A stretch of 64,000 nucleotides of DNA, taken from positions 186,001 to 250,000 of the forward strand of contig JAJQRF010000002.1 of the NCBI GenBank assembly GCA_021228405.1, in the 5' to 3' direction. The notes beneath the pieces were generated by a model. The model saw nothing but the letters and a program-made list of their open reading frames with translations. It was not told the origin of the DNA and searched no databases. The translations under genes and the position numbers were made by a program. Shown here one piece after another: positions 1 through 8,868 of this stretch; the first letter of the stretch is position 1; every line of letters begins with the position of its first letter. Origin of the DNA: Pyrinomonadaceae bacterium (GTDB lineage Bacteria; Acidobacteriota; Blastocatellia; Pyrinomonadales; Pyrinomonadaceae).

Positions 1-2
1 CG

Positions 3-482
3 GTCGTTTACGGTGAACTGCGCAAATTGGCGGCGAGTAAATTAAATGCCGAGCGCGACGACCATACGTTGCAAGCGACCGCGCTCGTTCACGAAGCTTA
101 TTTGCGTTTGATTAATCAGCATTCGGTCGATTGGCAAAATCGTGCCCATTTTTTCGGATTGGCGGCGGAAATGATGCGGCGGATTTTGGTCAATCACGCC
201 CTCGAACGCAAAAGATTAAAACGCGGCGGCGGTGAAACGCGGATTGCTCTGGATGAAGCCGTCACGTTTGCCGAAGAACGCGAGATCGATCTCGTCGAAC
301 TCGACGAAGCATTGAACGAACTGGTCAACTTCGCGCCGCGCCAATCGAAAATTATCGAACTGAAATTTTTCGGCGGTTTGACCAATGAAGAATCCGCTGA
401 AGCACTTGGGGTTTCTCCCGAAACCGTCAAACGCGACTGGCGCGTGGCGAAACTTTGGCTCCAGAATCGTCTAAGTAAGTAA
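3..482 (+). CDS. ECF RNA polymerase sigma factor (5' end outside window)
   Basis: The frame is open from the window edge, so the true start lies upstream; a TTG at 27 is only the first in-window start-like codon. The residues before it (VVYGELRKLAA) match the conserved region-2 start of the ECF subgroup that contains TALVHEAYLRL. Region 2 is followed by a region-4 helix-turn-helix (TNEESAEALGVSPETVKRDW, then RVAKLWL). The family recruits core RNA polymerase to specific promoters. The stop lies 3 bp before a serine/threonine kinase with TPRs, the usual partner in Acidobacteriota and Planctomycetes; the kinase probably tunes this sigma factor, which is inference. No anti-sigma gene is visible. 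Confidence 0.9.
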   Translation, partial: VVYGELRKLAASKLNAERDDHTLQATALVHEAYLRLINQHSVDWQNRAHFFGLAAEMMRRILVNHALERKRLKRGGGETRIALDEAVTFAEEREIDLVELDEALNELVNFAPRQSKIIELKFFGGLTNEESAEALGVSPETVKRDWRVAKLWLQNRLSK

Positions 483-485
483 AAT

Positions 486-3257
486 ATGAAAGAAAATCCG
501 TCCGAGCAGGAATGGTTGGAAATCAGCGATGTTTTTCATTCGATCGTCGAACTTTCAAAAAGCGAACGCGAAGCCGTTTTGTCTTCGATCACCGATGAAC
601 GAAAACGCGCCGAAATCGAAAAACTCCTGATCGCCAATGACGCAGAACAAAGTTTCCTGGAAAGTTCGCCGCTCAAAGCGATTCAATCTGAAGAAGTTTT
701 GCCGCAAATGCCCGAAAAGATCGGTCGCTACAAAATCCTCGAACAGATCGGTCGCGGAGGAATGGGCGCGGTTTATCTGGCGGAACGCGAAGATTTAAAG
801 AAAAAAGTCGCGCTCAAGATCATCAAACGCGGAATGGACACGGACGAGATTTTGCGCCGTTTTCAAACCGAACGCCAAATTCTCGCCAATCTCGAACACA
901 GTAATATCGCTCGTTTGCTCGACGGAGGCGTTTCCGAAGACGGCTTGCCGTTTATCGTGATGGAATATGTAGACGGCAAGGATTTGCTCGATTTCTGCGC
1001 CGAAAAAGATTTGTCCCTGAACGCCAAACTCGATCTTTTCCGCAAAATCTGCGCGGCGGTTTCCTACGCGCACCAAAATCTCGTCGTGCACCGTGACTTG
1101 AAACCGTCGAACATTTTAGTTAATAAAAACGGCGAACCGAAATTGTTAGATTTCGGGATTTCCAAACTTTTAACCAATGAAACCAACGAAACCGGAACGG
1201 CAACGTCGCTCGGGATGATGACACCGAATTATGCTTCGCCCGAACAATTTCGCGGCGAAACCGTTTCGACCGCGACCGATATTTACAGTCTGGGCGTGAT
1301 TCTTTTTGAACTTTTAACCGGAAATCTGCCCTATGAGATCCGCAGTAAACGCTTTGAAGAAGCCGCCCGAATCGTCGCCGAAACCGAACCGCGTAAACCG
1401 TCTTCGATAATTCAAGACTCAAAGTTTAAGATTCAAGATTCAAGTTCCGAAAACGGCTATAGATTTCAAACCGAAGATTCAAACGCGACGGACGATAAAT
1501 TAAAAACCAAAAACCAGAATCAAAACACGAATCCAAAATCCAAAATCTGGAATCCGAAATTCTTACGCGGCGATTTGGACAATATTATTTTAAAGGCTTT
1601 GCGGAAAGAACCGGAACGGCGTTATTCGTCGGTCGAACAATTTTCCGAAGATATTCGCCGTCACCAGATCGGGTTTCCTGTTACGGCGCGTCCCGACACT
1701 TTTTCTTACCGCGCTTCAAAATTCTTTCAGCGCAATCGCATCGGTGTCGTCAGCGCGGGTTTGATATTTTTGGCTTTGATCGGCGGCGTGATCGGAACTT
1801 CGTGGCAAGCCGTCCGTGCCGAACGCCAGCGCGCTCTCGCGGAAAAACGTTTCGGCGACGTTCGACAGCTCGCGAATAACGCGGTTTTTAAGTATTACGA
1901 ACAGATCAAGGATTTAGACGGCGCAACCGAAGCGCGTGAAACGCTCGTTAAGGACGCGACCGAATATCTCGATAAATTGGCGCAAGACGCAAAAGGCGAC
2001 GTTTCGCTTCAGAAAGATTTGGTCAAAGCGTATTTTCGGCTCGGCGACGTGCTCGGCGCACCGCACGCCAATGCAAACACGGGCGACACGGCGGGCGCGT
2101 TGGAAAACTACGGAAAAGCAGACAAAATCATTAACGATCTGCTTACCGAATCGCCGAATGAGATCGAATATTTGAACCTTAAACGTAATCTCCACACAAA
2201 GATCGGTGAAATCCGCCAACGCGAAGGAAATGCCGAAGAAACGCGCAAAAATTTTCTTGCCGCTGTCGAGATCAGTGAAAAAATCGTCGAAAAAGAGCCG
2301 AATGTTCCGAAAAATCTTTCCGCGCTCGGGCAAAGTTTCGTGCTTTACGGCGAAACTCTGCCGCTCGGTTTGGGCGAGAATGAAAGTATCGCGGTTGCCT
2401 CAAAAGGCTTTCCGCATCTTGAAAAGGCGTTGCAGATCGACGCGAACGATTCGCCTTCACTGCAACGCCTGAATATGGCGAACATCCGCATCGGTTTGCA
2501 GGTTTCGACACTTGCCCGCGAAGCCGAAAATCGTCAGGACGAAGCAAAAGCCCGCGAACTGTATAAACGCGCGGCGGAACTTTTCCGTAAAGCCGAAGAA
2601 ACGGCGCAGAAACTTGTCGTTTCGGATGGGAAAAATGCCGGATTTGCGCGGCGATTGTTCATTTCGAGATTTAACGAAAGTATGGCTCTGAGCGGTTTGG
2701 GACAACTCGATGAAGCCTTGAAAATCCAACAGGAAACGCTTGAGCAAACCGAAAAAGCCGCCGGCGAATCGGCGAATAACGAAGCCAAACTCGATCTGGC
2801 GCAAGCGACTTATGAGATCGGTCGGACTTTTTCGAGGAAAAAGGAATTTCCGTCGGCGATCGAAAAAATAAAAAAAGCGATTGCGCTTTACGACCAGATC
2901 ATCGCAAAAGACGCGCAGAACTCGGAAGTTCAGAAATTCAAATTTGAAGCGCAGATCGAACTCGGCAAAGTTTTTCTGGCGCAAGGAAATGAAAAAACGG
3001 CAATCGAAATATATCAAGCGGCTCTCGCGGAAGCAAAGACTGCGCCGAAATTGAAGAACACACCGTTCGTCGCCTTTGCCGAAGGAATCGTCCACGAAAA
3101 GCTCGGCGACATTTTTCAGGCTAAAAACGATCCGATGAATGCAAAAAACGAATATCAAAAATCGCTCGAAATCTGGCAAAAAACAGAATCTTCGCCTGAA
3201 AGTTTCGGCTATAGCGCGGAAATGCTCGCTTTTCTCAAGCAGAAAACCAATCAATAA
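486..3257 (+). CDS. Serine/threonine protein kinase, PknB type, with TM segment and TPR region
   Basis: A 923-residue membrane kinase. The kinase domain starts near residue 79, with the glycine loop IGRGGMGAVYLA, the HRDLKPSN catalytic loop (about 202) and DFG (about 222). The block LRGDLDNIILKALRKEPERR typical of this family closes it near residue 360. One TM helix (about 420-442) separates it from a long alpha-helical TPR-rich region reaching the C terminus, probably periplasmic. Residues about 307-359 are a low-complexity insert encoded by heptanucleotide repeats (1410-1560) at a variable loop of the kinase. The gene follows the sigma factor by 3 bp, so they are co-transcribed. The ATG has only a weak upstream ribosome site. 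Confidence 0.93.
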   Translation: MKENPSEQEWLEISDVFHSIVELSKSEREAVLSSITDERKRAEIEKLLIANDAEQSFLESSPLKAIQSEEVLPQMPEKIGRYKILEQIGRGGMGAVYLAEREDLKKKVALKIIKRGMDTDEILRRFQTERQILANLEHSNIARLLDGGVSEDGLPFIVMEYVDGKDLLDFCAEKDLSLNAKLDLFRKICAAVSYAHQNLVVHRDLKPSNILVNKNGEPKLLDFGISKLLTNETNETGTATSLGMMTPNYASPEQFRGETVSTATDIYSLGVILFELLTGNLPYEIRSKRFEEAARIVAETEPRKPSSIIQDSKFKIQDSSSENGYRFQTEDSNATDDKLKTKNQNQNTNPKSKIWNPKFLRGDLDNIILKALRKEPERRYSSVEQFSEDIRRHQIGFPVTARPDTFSYRASKFFQRNRIGVVSAGLIFLALIGGVIGTSWQAVRAERQRALAEKRFGDVRQLANNAVFKYYEQIKDLDGATEARETLVKDATEYLDKLAQDAKGDVSLQKDLVKAYFRLGDVLGAPHANANTGDTAGALENYGKADKIINDLLTESPNEIEYLNLKRNLHTKIGEIRQREGNAEETRKNFLAAVEISEKIVEKEPNVPKNLSALGQSFVLYGETLPLGLGENESIAVASKGFPHLEKALQIDANDSPSLQRLNMANIRIGLQVSTLAREAENRQDEAKARELYKRAAELFRKAEETAQKLVVSDGKNAGFARRLFISRFNESMALSGLGQLDEALKIQQETLEQTEKAAGESANNEAKLDLAQATYEIGRTFSRKKEFPSAIEKIKKAIALYDQIIAKDAQNSEVQKFKFEAQIELGKVFLAQGNEKTAIEIYQAALAEAKTAPKLKNTPFVAFAEGIVHEKLGDIFQAKNDPMNAKNEYQKSLEIWQKTESSPESFGYSAEMLAFLKQKTNQ
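1410..1560 (+). repeat. Heptanucleotide-repeat insert inside the kinase gene
   Basis: Two runs with a 7-bp period. One at 1410-1444 is built on ATTCAAG (five units, three exact); one at 1531-1558 is built on ATCCAAA (two exact, then ATCTGGA and ATCCGAA). The segment between also drifts with a 7-bp period. It is translated in frame into Lys/Gln/Asn/Ser-rich residues such as KFKIQDSS and NPKSKIWNPKF and falls in a variable loop. Confidence 0.85.
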
Positions 3258-3261
3258 AAAG

Positions 3262-3299
3262 AGGCTTGTCCGACATCAAAACTCCCTGCGGACAAGCCT
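3262..3299 (+). terminator. Intrinsic-type hairpin after the kinase gene
   Basis: AGGCTTGTCCG (3262-3272) pairs perfectly with CGGACAAGCCT (3289-3299) across a 16-nt loop. The hairpin is preceded by AAAAAG and followed by only a short T stretch. It sits 5 bp after the kinase stop and between convergent genes. Confidence 0.75.
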
Positions 3300-3306
3300 T
3301 TACAAA

Positions 3307-3336
3307 TCAAAGCGTGTTCACCCCGAAACGCTTTGA
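3307..3336. terminator. Second hairpin between convergent genes
   Basis: TCAAAGCGT (3307-3315) pairs with ACGCTTTGA (3328-3336) over a 12-nt loop. It lies between the kinase terminator and the end of the minus-strand secreted-protein gene. There is no clear T-run, so termination is inferred from position. Confidence 0.45.
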
Positions 3337-3350
3337 GAAACTGCTCTACA

Positions 3351-6300
3351 TTATCTTCTCTCAGCTGTGAAATTAACATCGCTGACATTTTCAGAAATGT
3401 TCAAAACTTGTATCGAATTAATGAAAGTAAATTTTTTACTGCTAACGGAAACTGTCACGGTTTGTCCTACCGCAACTTCATCAAATCGGTAATTTCCGAA
3501 TGAATTACTAACCGCAACCCGCGAATTTCCCTGTGCATCGGTGAAGATTATCCGAACATTGGCAATGCCGTTTCCTTCCGCGTTCAAAATTCTGCCGCTG
3601 ACCGAAACGTTTGCCGCGGTCGGCACAAAACAACTGCCGTTAAAAACCCAGTTTGCACCGTTATTACCAGAATTTGTGCCGTTGTAAACTGTAATTAGCG
3701 GCGTTCCCGCCTGACCGCTGACATCAACGTCCGTCATAAAGAAATAGCCCGTGCCGTTCCAATTTCGCTGGGTCGCATTGTTCGAGCGAAGCAGGATCGA
3801 ATCTGCCTGACAGCCTGCGCCATTCGCGTTCAAACGAATAATTCCGTCATTATTCACATCGCCGCTGAGTGTGATTGTGCCGCCGAATTCATTAATGAAA
3901 CTTGCCGACGACGAAACCGTCAGCGACGAAAACGCATGTGAAAATGCGCCGGTCTGAACAACATTTCCCGAAACTAAATTGAGCGGTACGAAAACTCCGC
4001 TTGCGCTTCTGCCGATATTTCCCGAAACCAAAAGATTAGTCGGTGCGGCAGGCGCGAAATTGTTTTCAGTGGATGAAACCGCGTTCGGCTTATTAACCGT
4101 CCATGTTCCGCCGAATGAGGAAAAACCGTCTTGATTCAAAAAGGTTTGATCGGTGCCTCCCGAAAAGATCACGTTGGTCGTTCCGCCCTGAAAACTTCCG
4201 CTGACAGCGGCGCGCAGAACATCGACGTTGCCTTTTGCGTCGATCGTTCCGCCGTTGAGCGTTCCGCTGCGTAAAGTCGCCGTGCCGTTGACCGTTAAAG
4301 TGTCGCCCGACGTAATGTTCGTCCCGTTGCCGGAATAAAAGGCAACATTGTAAAAAGTTTCGTTGCCGTTCACATCGATCGTTCCGTTAGTGCCGAAAAA
4401 TGTGCTGTAGAAATAAACGATTCCGGTGCCTTCGTTAAAATTACCGCTTGCCGTCGTATGCGTAAAATTTCCGTCGATAGTCATTGAAGGCGCGGCGTTG
4501 AAATCTCCGCCCGTGAGCGTGAAATTCGTGAAACTATTGAGCGAGCCGAAAGATTGACTGAAAGTGCCGCCATTGTAAACGCCGCCCGATTGATTGTAAT
4601 TACTCACCGTGACGCGTCCTGCACCCTGATTGAAAGTGCCTTGCCGTAAAGTTAGTGCAGGAACGAGCATCGAACCGTTCTCGGTCAATCCGGCATTGAC
4701 CGTAATATTCGGATTATTGACTAACATCGGCTGCGTGTCGAATTCTGGCGCACCGCCGCAGCTTCCCGCATCGCCGCACAAAGTAACCGTGCGCGTTGCC
4801 GTGTCTTCAAATTTGACGAGCGTCGTCGCGTTTCGGTATGCGCCGTAATTTTGATAAATGACATTGCCGTTTGCCGTGATCGAACCGCCGCTCACGCCGC
4901 GACCGTTGAACGTCAAATCTCCGTTGACGATCAAAGTATCGCCTGCTGCAATAATGTGATTGGCGTTATTGTAAGTGCCGTTAAACTTTAAATTATTAAA
5001 AGTTTCGGTCGTGTTGACATCGAATAACATTCCGTAAACACCCGGAATAACGGAAGTTTGCACCGTTCCCGATCCGGAATTGAACGTGCCGCCTGCCGTA
5101 TGTATAAATCCCGCAGAAATATCTAGAATGCCCGACGGCGCGTTAAATGTTCCGCCCGCGAGATTGAAATGCGAAACATTCATATTACCCTGCGTCGAAA
5201 ACGTGCCGCCCGTTTGTCCCCAACCGCCGCTGATAAGTCCCGTGCCGCCGTTAAACGTGCCGCCTGTTAAGATATTCCCGTTGATTCCGTTTGAAATATT
5301 AAGTTGAGCCGAACTTCCGTTGAAAATTCCGCCTGACTGTGTGTACCCCGGATAAGCAGAAAAATCCCAGACGGCGTTCGGCTGATTGAGCGTCCCGTTT
5401 GATAATGTCATTCCGACGAAATTAATCTTGCCCGTTCCTGAACTCGTCAAAGTCGAATTCACCGCGTTCATTTCAACCGGCATAAAATCGACCGTTGTCG
5501 TAGGATTGTTAATGACGAAATCAGCGTTCGGCGTGACATATTCGATGACCGAACTGCCACTGTAACCGAGATTGCTCGCGTCGATCGTCGTGGTGCCGAG
5601 CGGACGGATTCTGCCGCCTGCGATTCTTCCGTATGAGATGCGAAGATCGCCGTTGACGATTAGCGTATCGCCCGCCGAAATATAACGTTGATTACAAAAG
5701 GAATTGGCAATCGTCAGATTATTGAAAGTTTCGATTGCGGCGACATTGATGACGATCTGATTGCCGCAGTTAAACGTATTATAGCCCGTAAATTTGACTG
5801 TTCCCGTTCCGGGGTTAAATGTTCCCCCTACCGTATGCGACCAATCCGCCGAAATCGTCATCGTTCCGGACGGCGCGTTAAAAACTCCGCCTGACAAAGT
5901 AAAATAAGTCAGGTCAATGTCGCCGACGCTCGAAAATGTTCCGCCTGATTGATTAATTCCCGAACCGAATCCACCGGTCAATAAACCGCTTCCGCCGCTG
6001 AAAGTTCCACCTGTAATCTGTAAATTTCCACCGATCAAATTTAACTGTGAATTACTTCCCTGAAACGTGCCGTCAGACTGTATAAATGCACTGTTGATTG
6101 TCAGATTTACGCCTGCACCTTGCGAAACCGTTCCGCTGTAACCACTTTGAATCTGCAAAGTAGAAATTGTGAAAGTTTGATTAATTGCCGCGTTTTTTAC
6201 GCTGGTCGAATTGAAAATGACATCATCTGCACTCGTCGGAACTGAATCGCCCGACCAGTTAGCCGCTTCCGACCAGTTATTTGTCACACCGCCGCCATCC

Positions 6301-6398
6301 CAAGTGCGCGTTACCGCATTTGCCGTGAAGGCGAAAAGGCAGCAAATTGCTATTAGAAAAATTGTGTGAACGGTGATTTTTTTTCCAAAGTTTCTCAT
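3351..6398 (-). CDS. Large secreted repeat protein, beta-solenoid-like, with C-terminal carboxypeptidase-regulatory-like domain
   Basis: A 1015-residue exported protein. An N-terminal signal peptide ends near FTANA. The body is rich in Gly, Thr, Asn and Ser with many short GGTFN-type turns, as expected for stacked beta strands. Three long internal repeats can be traced, each ending in a block like ETFNNL then AGDTLIVNGDL. The last 85 residues (SVSGRILNAEGNGIANVRI onward) look like a carboxypeptidase-regulatory/CnaB-type beta-sandwich. There is no autotransporter barrel, PEP-CTERM or Por sorting tail that I can recognise. The function is unknown; adhesion or a surface layer is inference. The ATG start gives a good signal peptide although the ribosome site is weak. 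Confidence 0.8.
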   Translation of the reverse strand: MRNFGKKITVHTIFLIAICCLFAFTANAVTRTWDGGGVTNNWSEAANWSGDSVPTSADDVIFNSTSVKNAAINQTFTISTLQIQSGYSGTVSQGAGVNLTINSAFIQSDGTFQGSNSQLNLIGGNLQITGGTFSGGSGLLTGGFGSGINQSGGTFSSVGDIDLTYFTLSGGVFNAPSGTMTISADWSHTVGGTFNPGTGTVKFTGYNTFNCGNQIVINVAAIETFNNLTIANSFCNQRYISAGDTLIVNGDLRISYGRIAGGRIRPLGTTTIDASNLGYSGSSVIEYVTPNADFVINNPTTTVDFMPVEMNAVNSTLTSSGTGKINFVGMTLSNGTLNQPNAVWDFSAYPGYTQSGGIFNGSSAQLNISNGINGNILTGGTFNGGTGLISGGWGQTGGTFSTQGNMNVSHFNLAGGTFNAPSGILDISAGFIHTAGGTFNSGSGTVQTSVIPGVYGMLFDVNTTETFNNLKFNGTYNNANHIIAAGDTLIVNGDLTFNGRGVSGGSITANGNVIYQNYGAYRNATTLVKFEDTATRTVTLCGDAGSCGGAPEFDTQPMLVNNPNITVNAGLTENGSMLVPALTLRQGTFNQGAGRVTVSNYNQSGGVYNGGTFSQSFGSLNSFTNFTLTGGDFNAAPSMTIDGNFTHTTASGNFNEGTGIVYFYSTFFGTNGTIDVNGNETFYNVAFYSGNGTNITSGDTLTVNGTATLRSGTLNGGTIDAKGNVDVLRAAVSGSFQGGTTNVIFSGGTDQTFLNQDGFSSFGGTWTVNKPNAVSSTENNFAPAAPTNLLVSGNIGRSASGVFVPLNLVSGNVVQTGAFSHAFSSLTVSSSASFINEFGGTITLSGDVNNDGIIRLNANGAGCQADSILLRSNNATQRNWNGTGYFFMTDVDVSGQAGTPLITVYNGTNSGNNGANWVFNGSCFVPTAANVSVSGRILNAEGNGIANVRIIFTDAQGNSRVAVSNSFGNYRFDEVAVGQTVTVSVSSKKFTFINSIQVLNISENVSDVNFTAERR

Positions 6399-6484
6399 TT
6401 CTTTATTTAATCCTTAATTTTTCAGTTAAAATTACTGTCTGATATAAAACGCAATGATTAGACTTAAAAAGGAACATTAGAATT

Positions 6485-7348
6485 TTGGAAAAGACGGAAA
6501 AAATCTGGCAGACTTCGCAAAAACGATTCGATTACGGCAAAAAAACGCTCGTGATGGCGATATTGAACGTCACGCCCGATTCGTTTTCCGATGGCGGAAA
6601 ATTCTTTTCAATGGATGAAGCGTTAAGACAAGCCGAAAAAATGATCGAAGAAGGCGCGGATATTCTCGACATCGGCGGCGAATCGACGCGCCCGAATTCG
6701 GCGCGGGTTTCGGAAGAGGAAGAAATCCGGCGCACTTCGCCCGTGATCGAAGCGATCAGACAACGTTTCGATATTGCCGTTTCAATCGATACGAGCAAAG
6801 CGAAAGTTGCCGAAAATGCAGTAAATTCGGGCGCGGAAATTATAAACGACGTTTCGGGATTAAGATTCGATGAAGAAATCGGCAAAGTCGCGGCAAAACA
6901 TCGAACGGGATTAGTTCTGATGCACTTACGCGGCACTTTTGAAACGATGCACGAAAAACAGGAATCGGCGGACATTTGCGCGGAAGTTTCGGATGGATTT
7001 TGTTGGAGCATTGAAAAAGCGCGAAGTTTCGGCATTACAGACGAAACGATCGCGCTCGACATCGGAATCGGTTTCAGTAAAACCTTTGAGCAAAATTTAG
7101 AGATTTTGGCTAATCTGCAAAAGATTTGCGCGGAATTTTCAAGCTTCCCGGTGCTGGTCGGGGTTTCCCGCAAATCTTTTATCGGAAAGATTTTAGATAA
7201 TGCGCCGACGGAAAAAAGATTGAGCGGAACGTTGGCGGCAAATGCCGTTTCGGTTTGGAACGGCGCGAATATCATCCGCGTTCACGATGTCAGGGAAAAT
7301 ATCGAAATACTGAAAACCGTCGAAGCCATTAAACGCCATTCCGTTTGA
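6485..7348 (+). CDS. folP: Dihydropteroate synthase
   Basis: Condenses p-aminobenzoate with dihydropterin pyrophosphate in cytosolic folate synthesis. At 287 residues it has the family length and motifs: MAILNVTPDSFSDGG near the N terminus, DIGGESTRP (pterin loop), INDVSG, GIGFSKT and the C-terminal RVHDV. The start is TTG at 6485, supported by AAAAAGGA 12-19 bp upstream and by the need to include residues before the first motif. Its 3' end overlaps the convergent HNH-type gene by 20 bp. It is isolated from other folate genes in the window. Confidence 0.95.
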   Translation: MEKTEKIWQTSQKRFDYGKKTLVMAILNVTPDSFSDGGKFFSMDEALRQAEKMIEEGADILDIGGESTRPNSARVSEEEEIRRTSPVIEAIRQRFDIAVSIDTSKAKVAENAVNSGAEIINDVSGLRFDEEIGKVAAKHRTGLVLMHLRGTFETMHEKQESADICAEVSDGFCWSIEKARSFGITDETIALDIGIGFSKTFEQNLEILANLQKICAEFSSFPVLVGVSRKSFIGKILDNAPTEKRLSGTLAANAVSVWNGANIIRVHDVRENIEILKTVEAIKRHSV

Positions 7349-8207
7349 GCGATGCCGTGAACGGATGTTTGCCGAGCCTGACCAAAATTGCGCGAAGTTC
7401 GATCAAAGTCGGGCGGTTCATTTTTAATTCTTTGATCGTAGCACGACCTTTCGGCGTTAAACCGGAAAGCAAAGAATTGTCTTCGTTCCACGCAAAATGC
7501 TCCTTCCAGACATCTGTGCGCGGATTAAAAAACTCAACCGTTTCATTGCTTACCGCGTCGAAACCTTCCGTTTTCTTGTATTTGTGATTACTGCATCCCT
7601 GACAAACCAAAGCCAGATTGCGGGCTTCGAGCTTCCCGCCTTTCGATTGCGGAACGATCGTTTCGATCGAATAAGAAGCAAACGAATATTCGGCTTGATT
7701 GCGGCAATATTCGCAAAGCCCGCCGGAATTTTCAAAAATAAATGCCTTTGTTTCAGGATTTAGCAGAGTTTCAAATTGATTTTTGTTTTCAAAAGAAAAT
7801 GAATGTAATACTTCATCCAAATCCTTACTCTGCAAATCGGCAAGTTCGATGATGAGCAACAAACGATGATTGTTGATCCACTCAATATCATCGGAAATCT
7901 TCGCCAGCGTTTCGGCTTCGTTTGCCTCCAGAACTTCCATTCGCCGTTTGGTCAGAAAATCGTTGTAGATACGCCAAACTTCCGTGGATAGCCCTTGATT
8001 GATCTGCTTCAAAAGTTCCGCTTCCGAACTTTTAGGCAAGCTATCGCCAAACCCTGCATATTTTTTTTCACGCATTTTCGGGGCAATAATTTCTTCGTTT
8101 TTTGCTTTGATTTTGCCAAAAGACAAACTTAGATCATCGTCAATCGGAAAGTCGATATAGGCTAACATTTTACTCGGTTGTGGAAGATATTTATAGACTC
8201 GGTGCAA
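7329..8207 (-). CDS. HNH-endonuclease-family protein with altered catalytic motif
   Basis: A C-terminal HNH fold is visible with zinc-ribbon cysteines CEYC and CQGC followed by NHKYKKTEG. The position that normally reads (D/E)H in the beta-hairpin is ET (SIETIVPQSKGG), so the usual catalytic histidine is missing. The N-terminal 150 residues are helical and unassigned. The frame opens with TTG at 8207, but ATG at 8168 (MLAYIDFP) may be the true start; neither has a clear ribosome site. It overlaps folP convergently. The protein may bind DNA without cutting, or act through other residues; that is inference. Confidence 0.75.
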   Translation of the reverse strand: MHRVYKYLPQPSKMLAYIDFPIDDDLSLSFGKIKAKNEEIIAPKMREKKYAGFGDSLPKSSEAELLKQINQGLSTEVWRIYNDFLTKRRMEVLEANEAETLAKISDDIEWINNHRLLLIIELADLQSKDLDEVLHSFSFENKNQFETLLNPETKAFIFENSGGLCEYCRNQAEYSFASYSIETIVPQSKGGKLEARNLALVCQGCSNHKYKKTEGFDAVSNETVEFFNPRTDVWKEHFAWNEDNSLLSGLTPKGRATIKELKMNRPTLIELRAILVRLGKHPFTASLKRNGV

Positions 8208-8321
8208 TTAGAGGAAATTGCTATTTTAACTAAACGTGGGATAATAAATAAGTAGCATAATAATATTAAATTTGTCAATTTTTTATTACTGTTAAATCAC
8301 TGAAATTAAAACGTTTTCAAA

Positions 8322-8867
8322 ATGTATCGAATACTTATTGCTTTTGTGGTTTTTATCTTTGCTTCGGGCTTCACGGAATGTTATAAACCCGTCACCGAAA
8401 CGGGTTTGCCGAAAAATATTAAAAAGGTTGCGGTCCCTGCATTCCAGTTTGAAGCACGCGGCGCACGTTACCGCGTCGAGTCGCGTTTTACCGAAGCCGT
8501 TACGAAAGAGATCATCAAACGCGGGCGCGGGCTTCAGGTGCAAGGAACGCGCGACGGCGCGGATGCCGCCGTCGAGGGCACGATCCGCGATTTTAGCTTT
8601 ACGGGCGTTTTGCTCGACCGCGAAGGACGCGCCAGAGTTTACGAAGTAACGATCGTTGCCGCCGTTACGATCAGAGATCTGAAAAATAACACGATTTTAT
8701 ACGACAATCAAAATTTCGTTTTCCGCGATTCGTTCGAGTTTTCCGAAGACCCGCGCTCATTTTTTAACGAAGAAGACCCGGCAGTCGAACGAATCTCCCG
8801 CGCCTTTGCCGAATCCGTCGTTTCAACGATTGTCAACGGTTTCGGTGTGAAAGAAGAGAAGAAATAG
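8322..8867 (+). CDS. lptE: LPS-assembly protein LptE-like
   Basis: A 181-residue exported protein with the LptE-type layout: hydrophobic N terminus, then LPKNIKKVAVPAF, a YRVESRFTEAVTKEII segment and a C-terminal helix. In the family LptE plugs LptD and helps place lipopolysaccharide in the outer membrane. The candidate lipobox cysteine is preceded by F-T-E (GFTEC), which does not fit the usual L-A/S-G/A-C rule, so lipidation is doubtful. The next essential gene downstream is holA, but an inverted-repeat-bounded cassette starts 1 bp after the lptE stop and separates them. Confidence 0.8.
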   Translation: MYRILIAFVVFIFASGFTECYKPVTETGLPKNIKKVAVPAFQFEARGARYRVESRFTEAVTKEIIKRGRGLQVQGTRDGADAAVEGTIRDFSFTGVLLDREGRARVYEVTIVAAVTIRDLKNNTILYDNQNFVFRDSFEFSEDPRSFFNEEDPAVERISRAFAESVVSTIVNGFGVKEEKK

Positions 8868-8868
8868 A

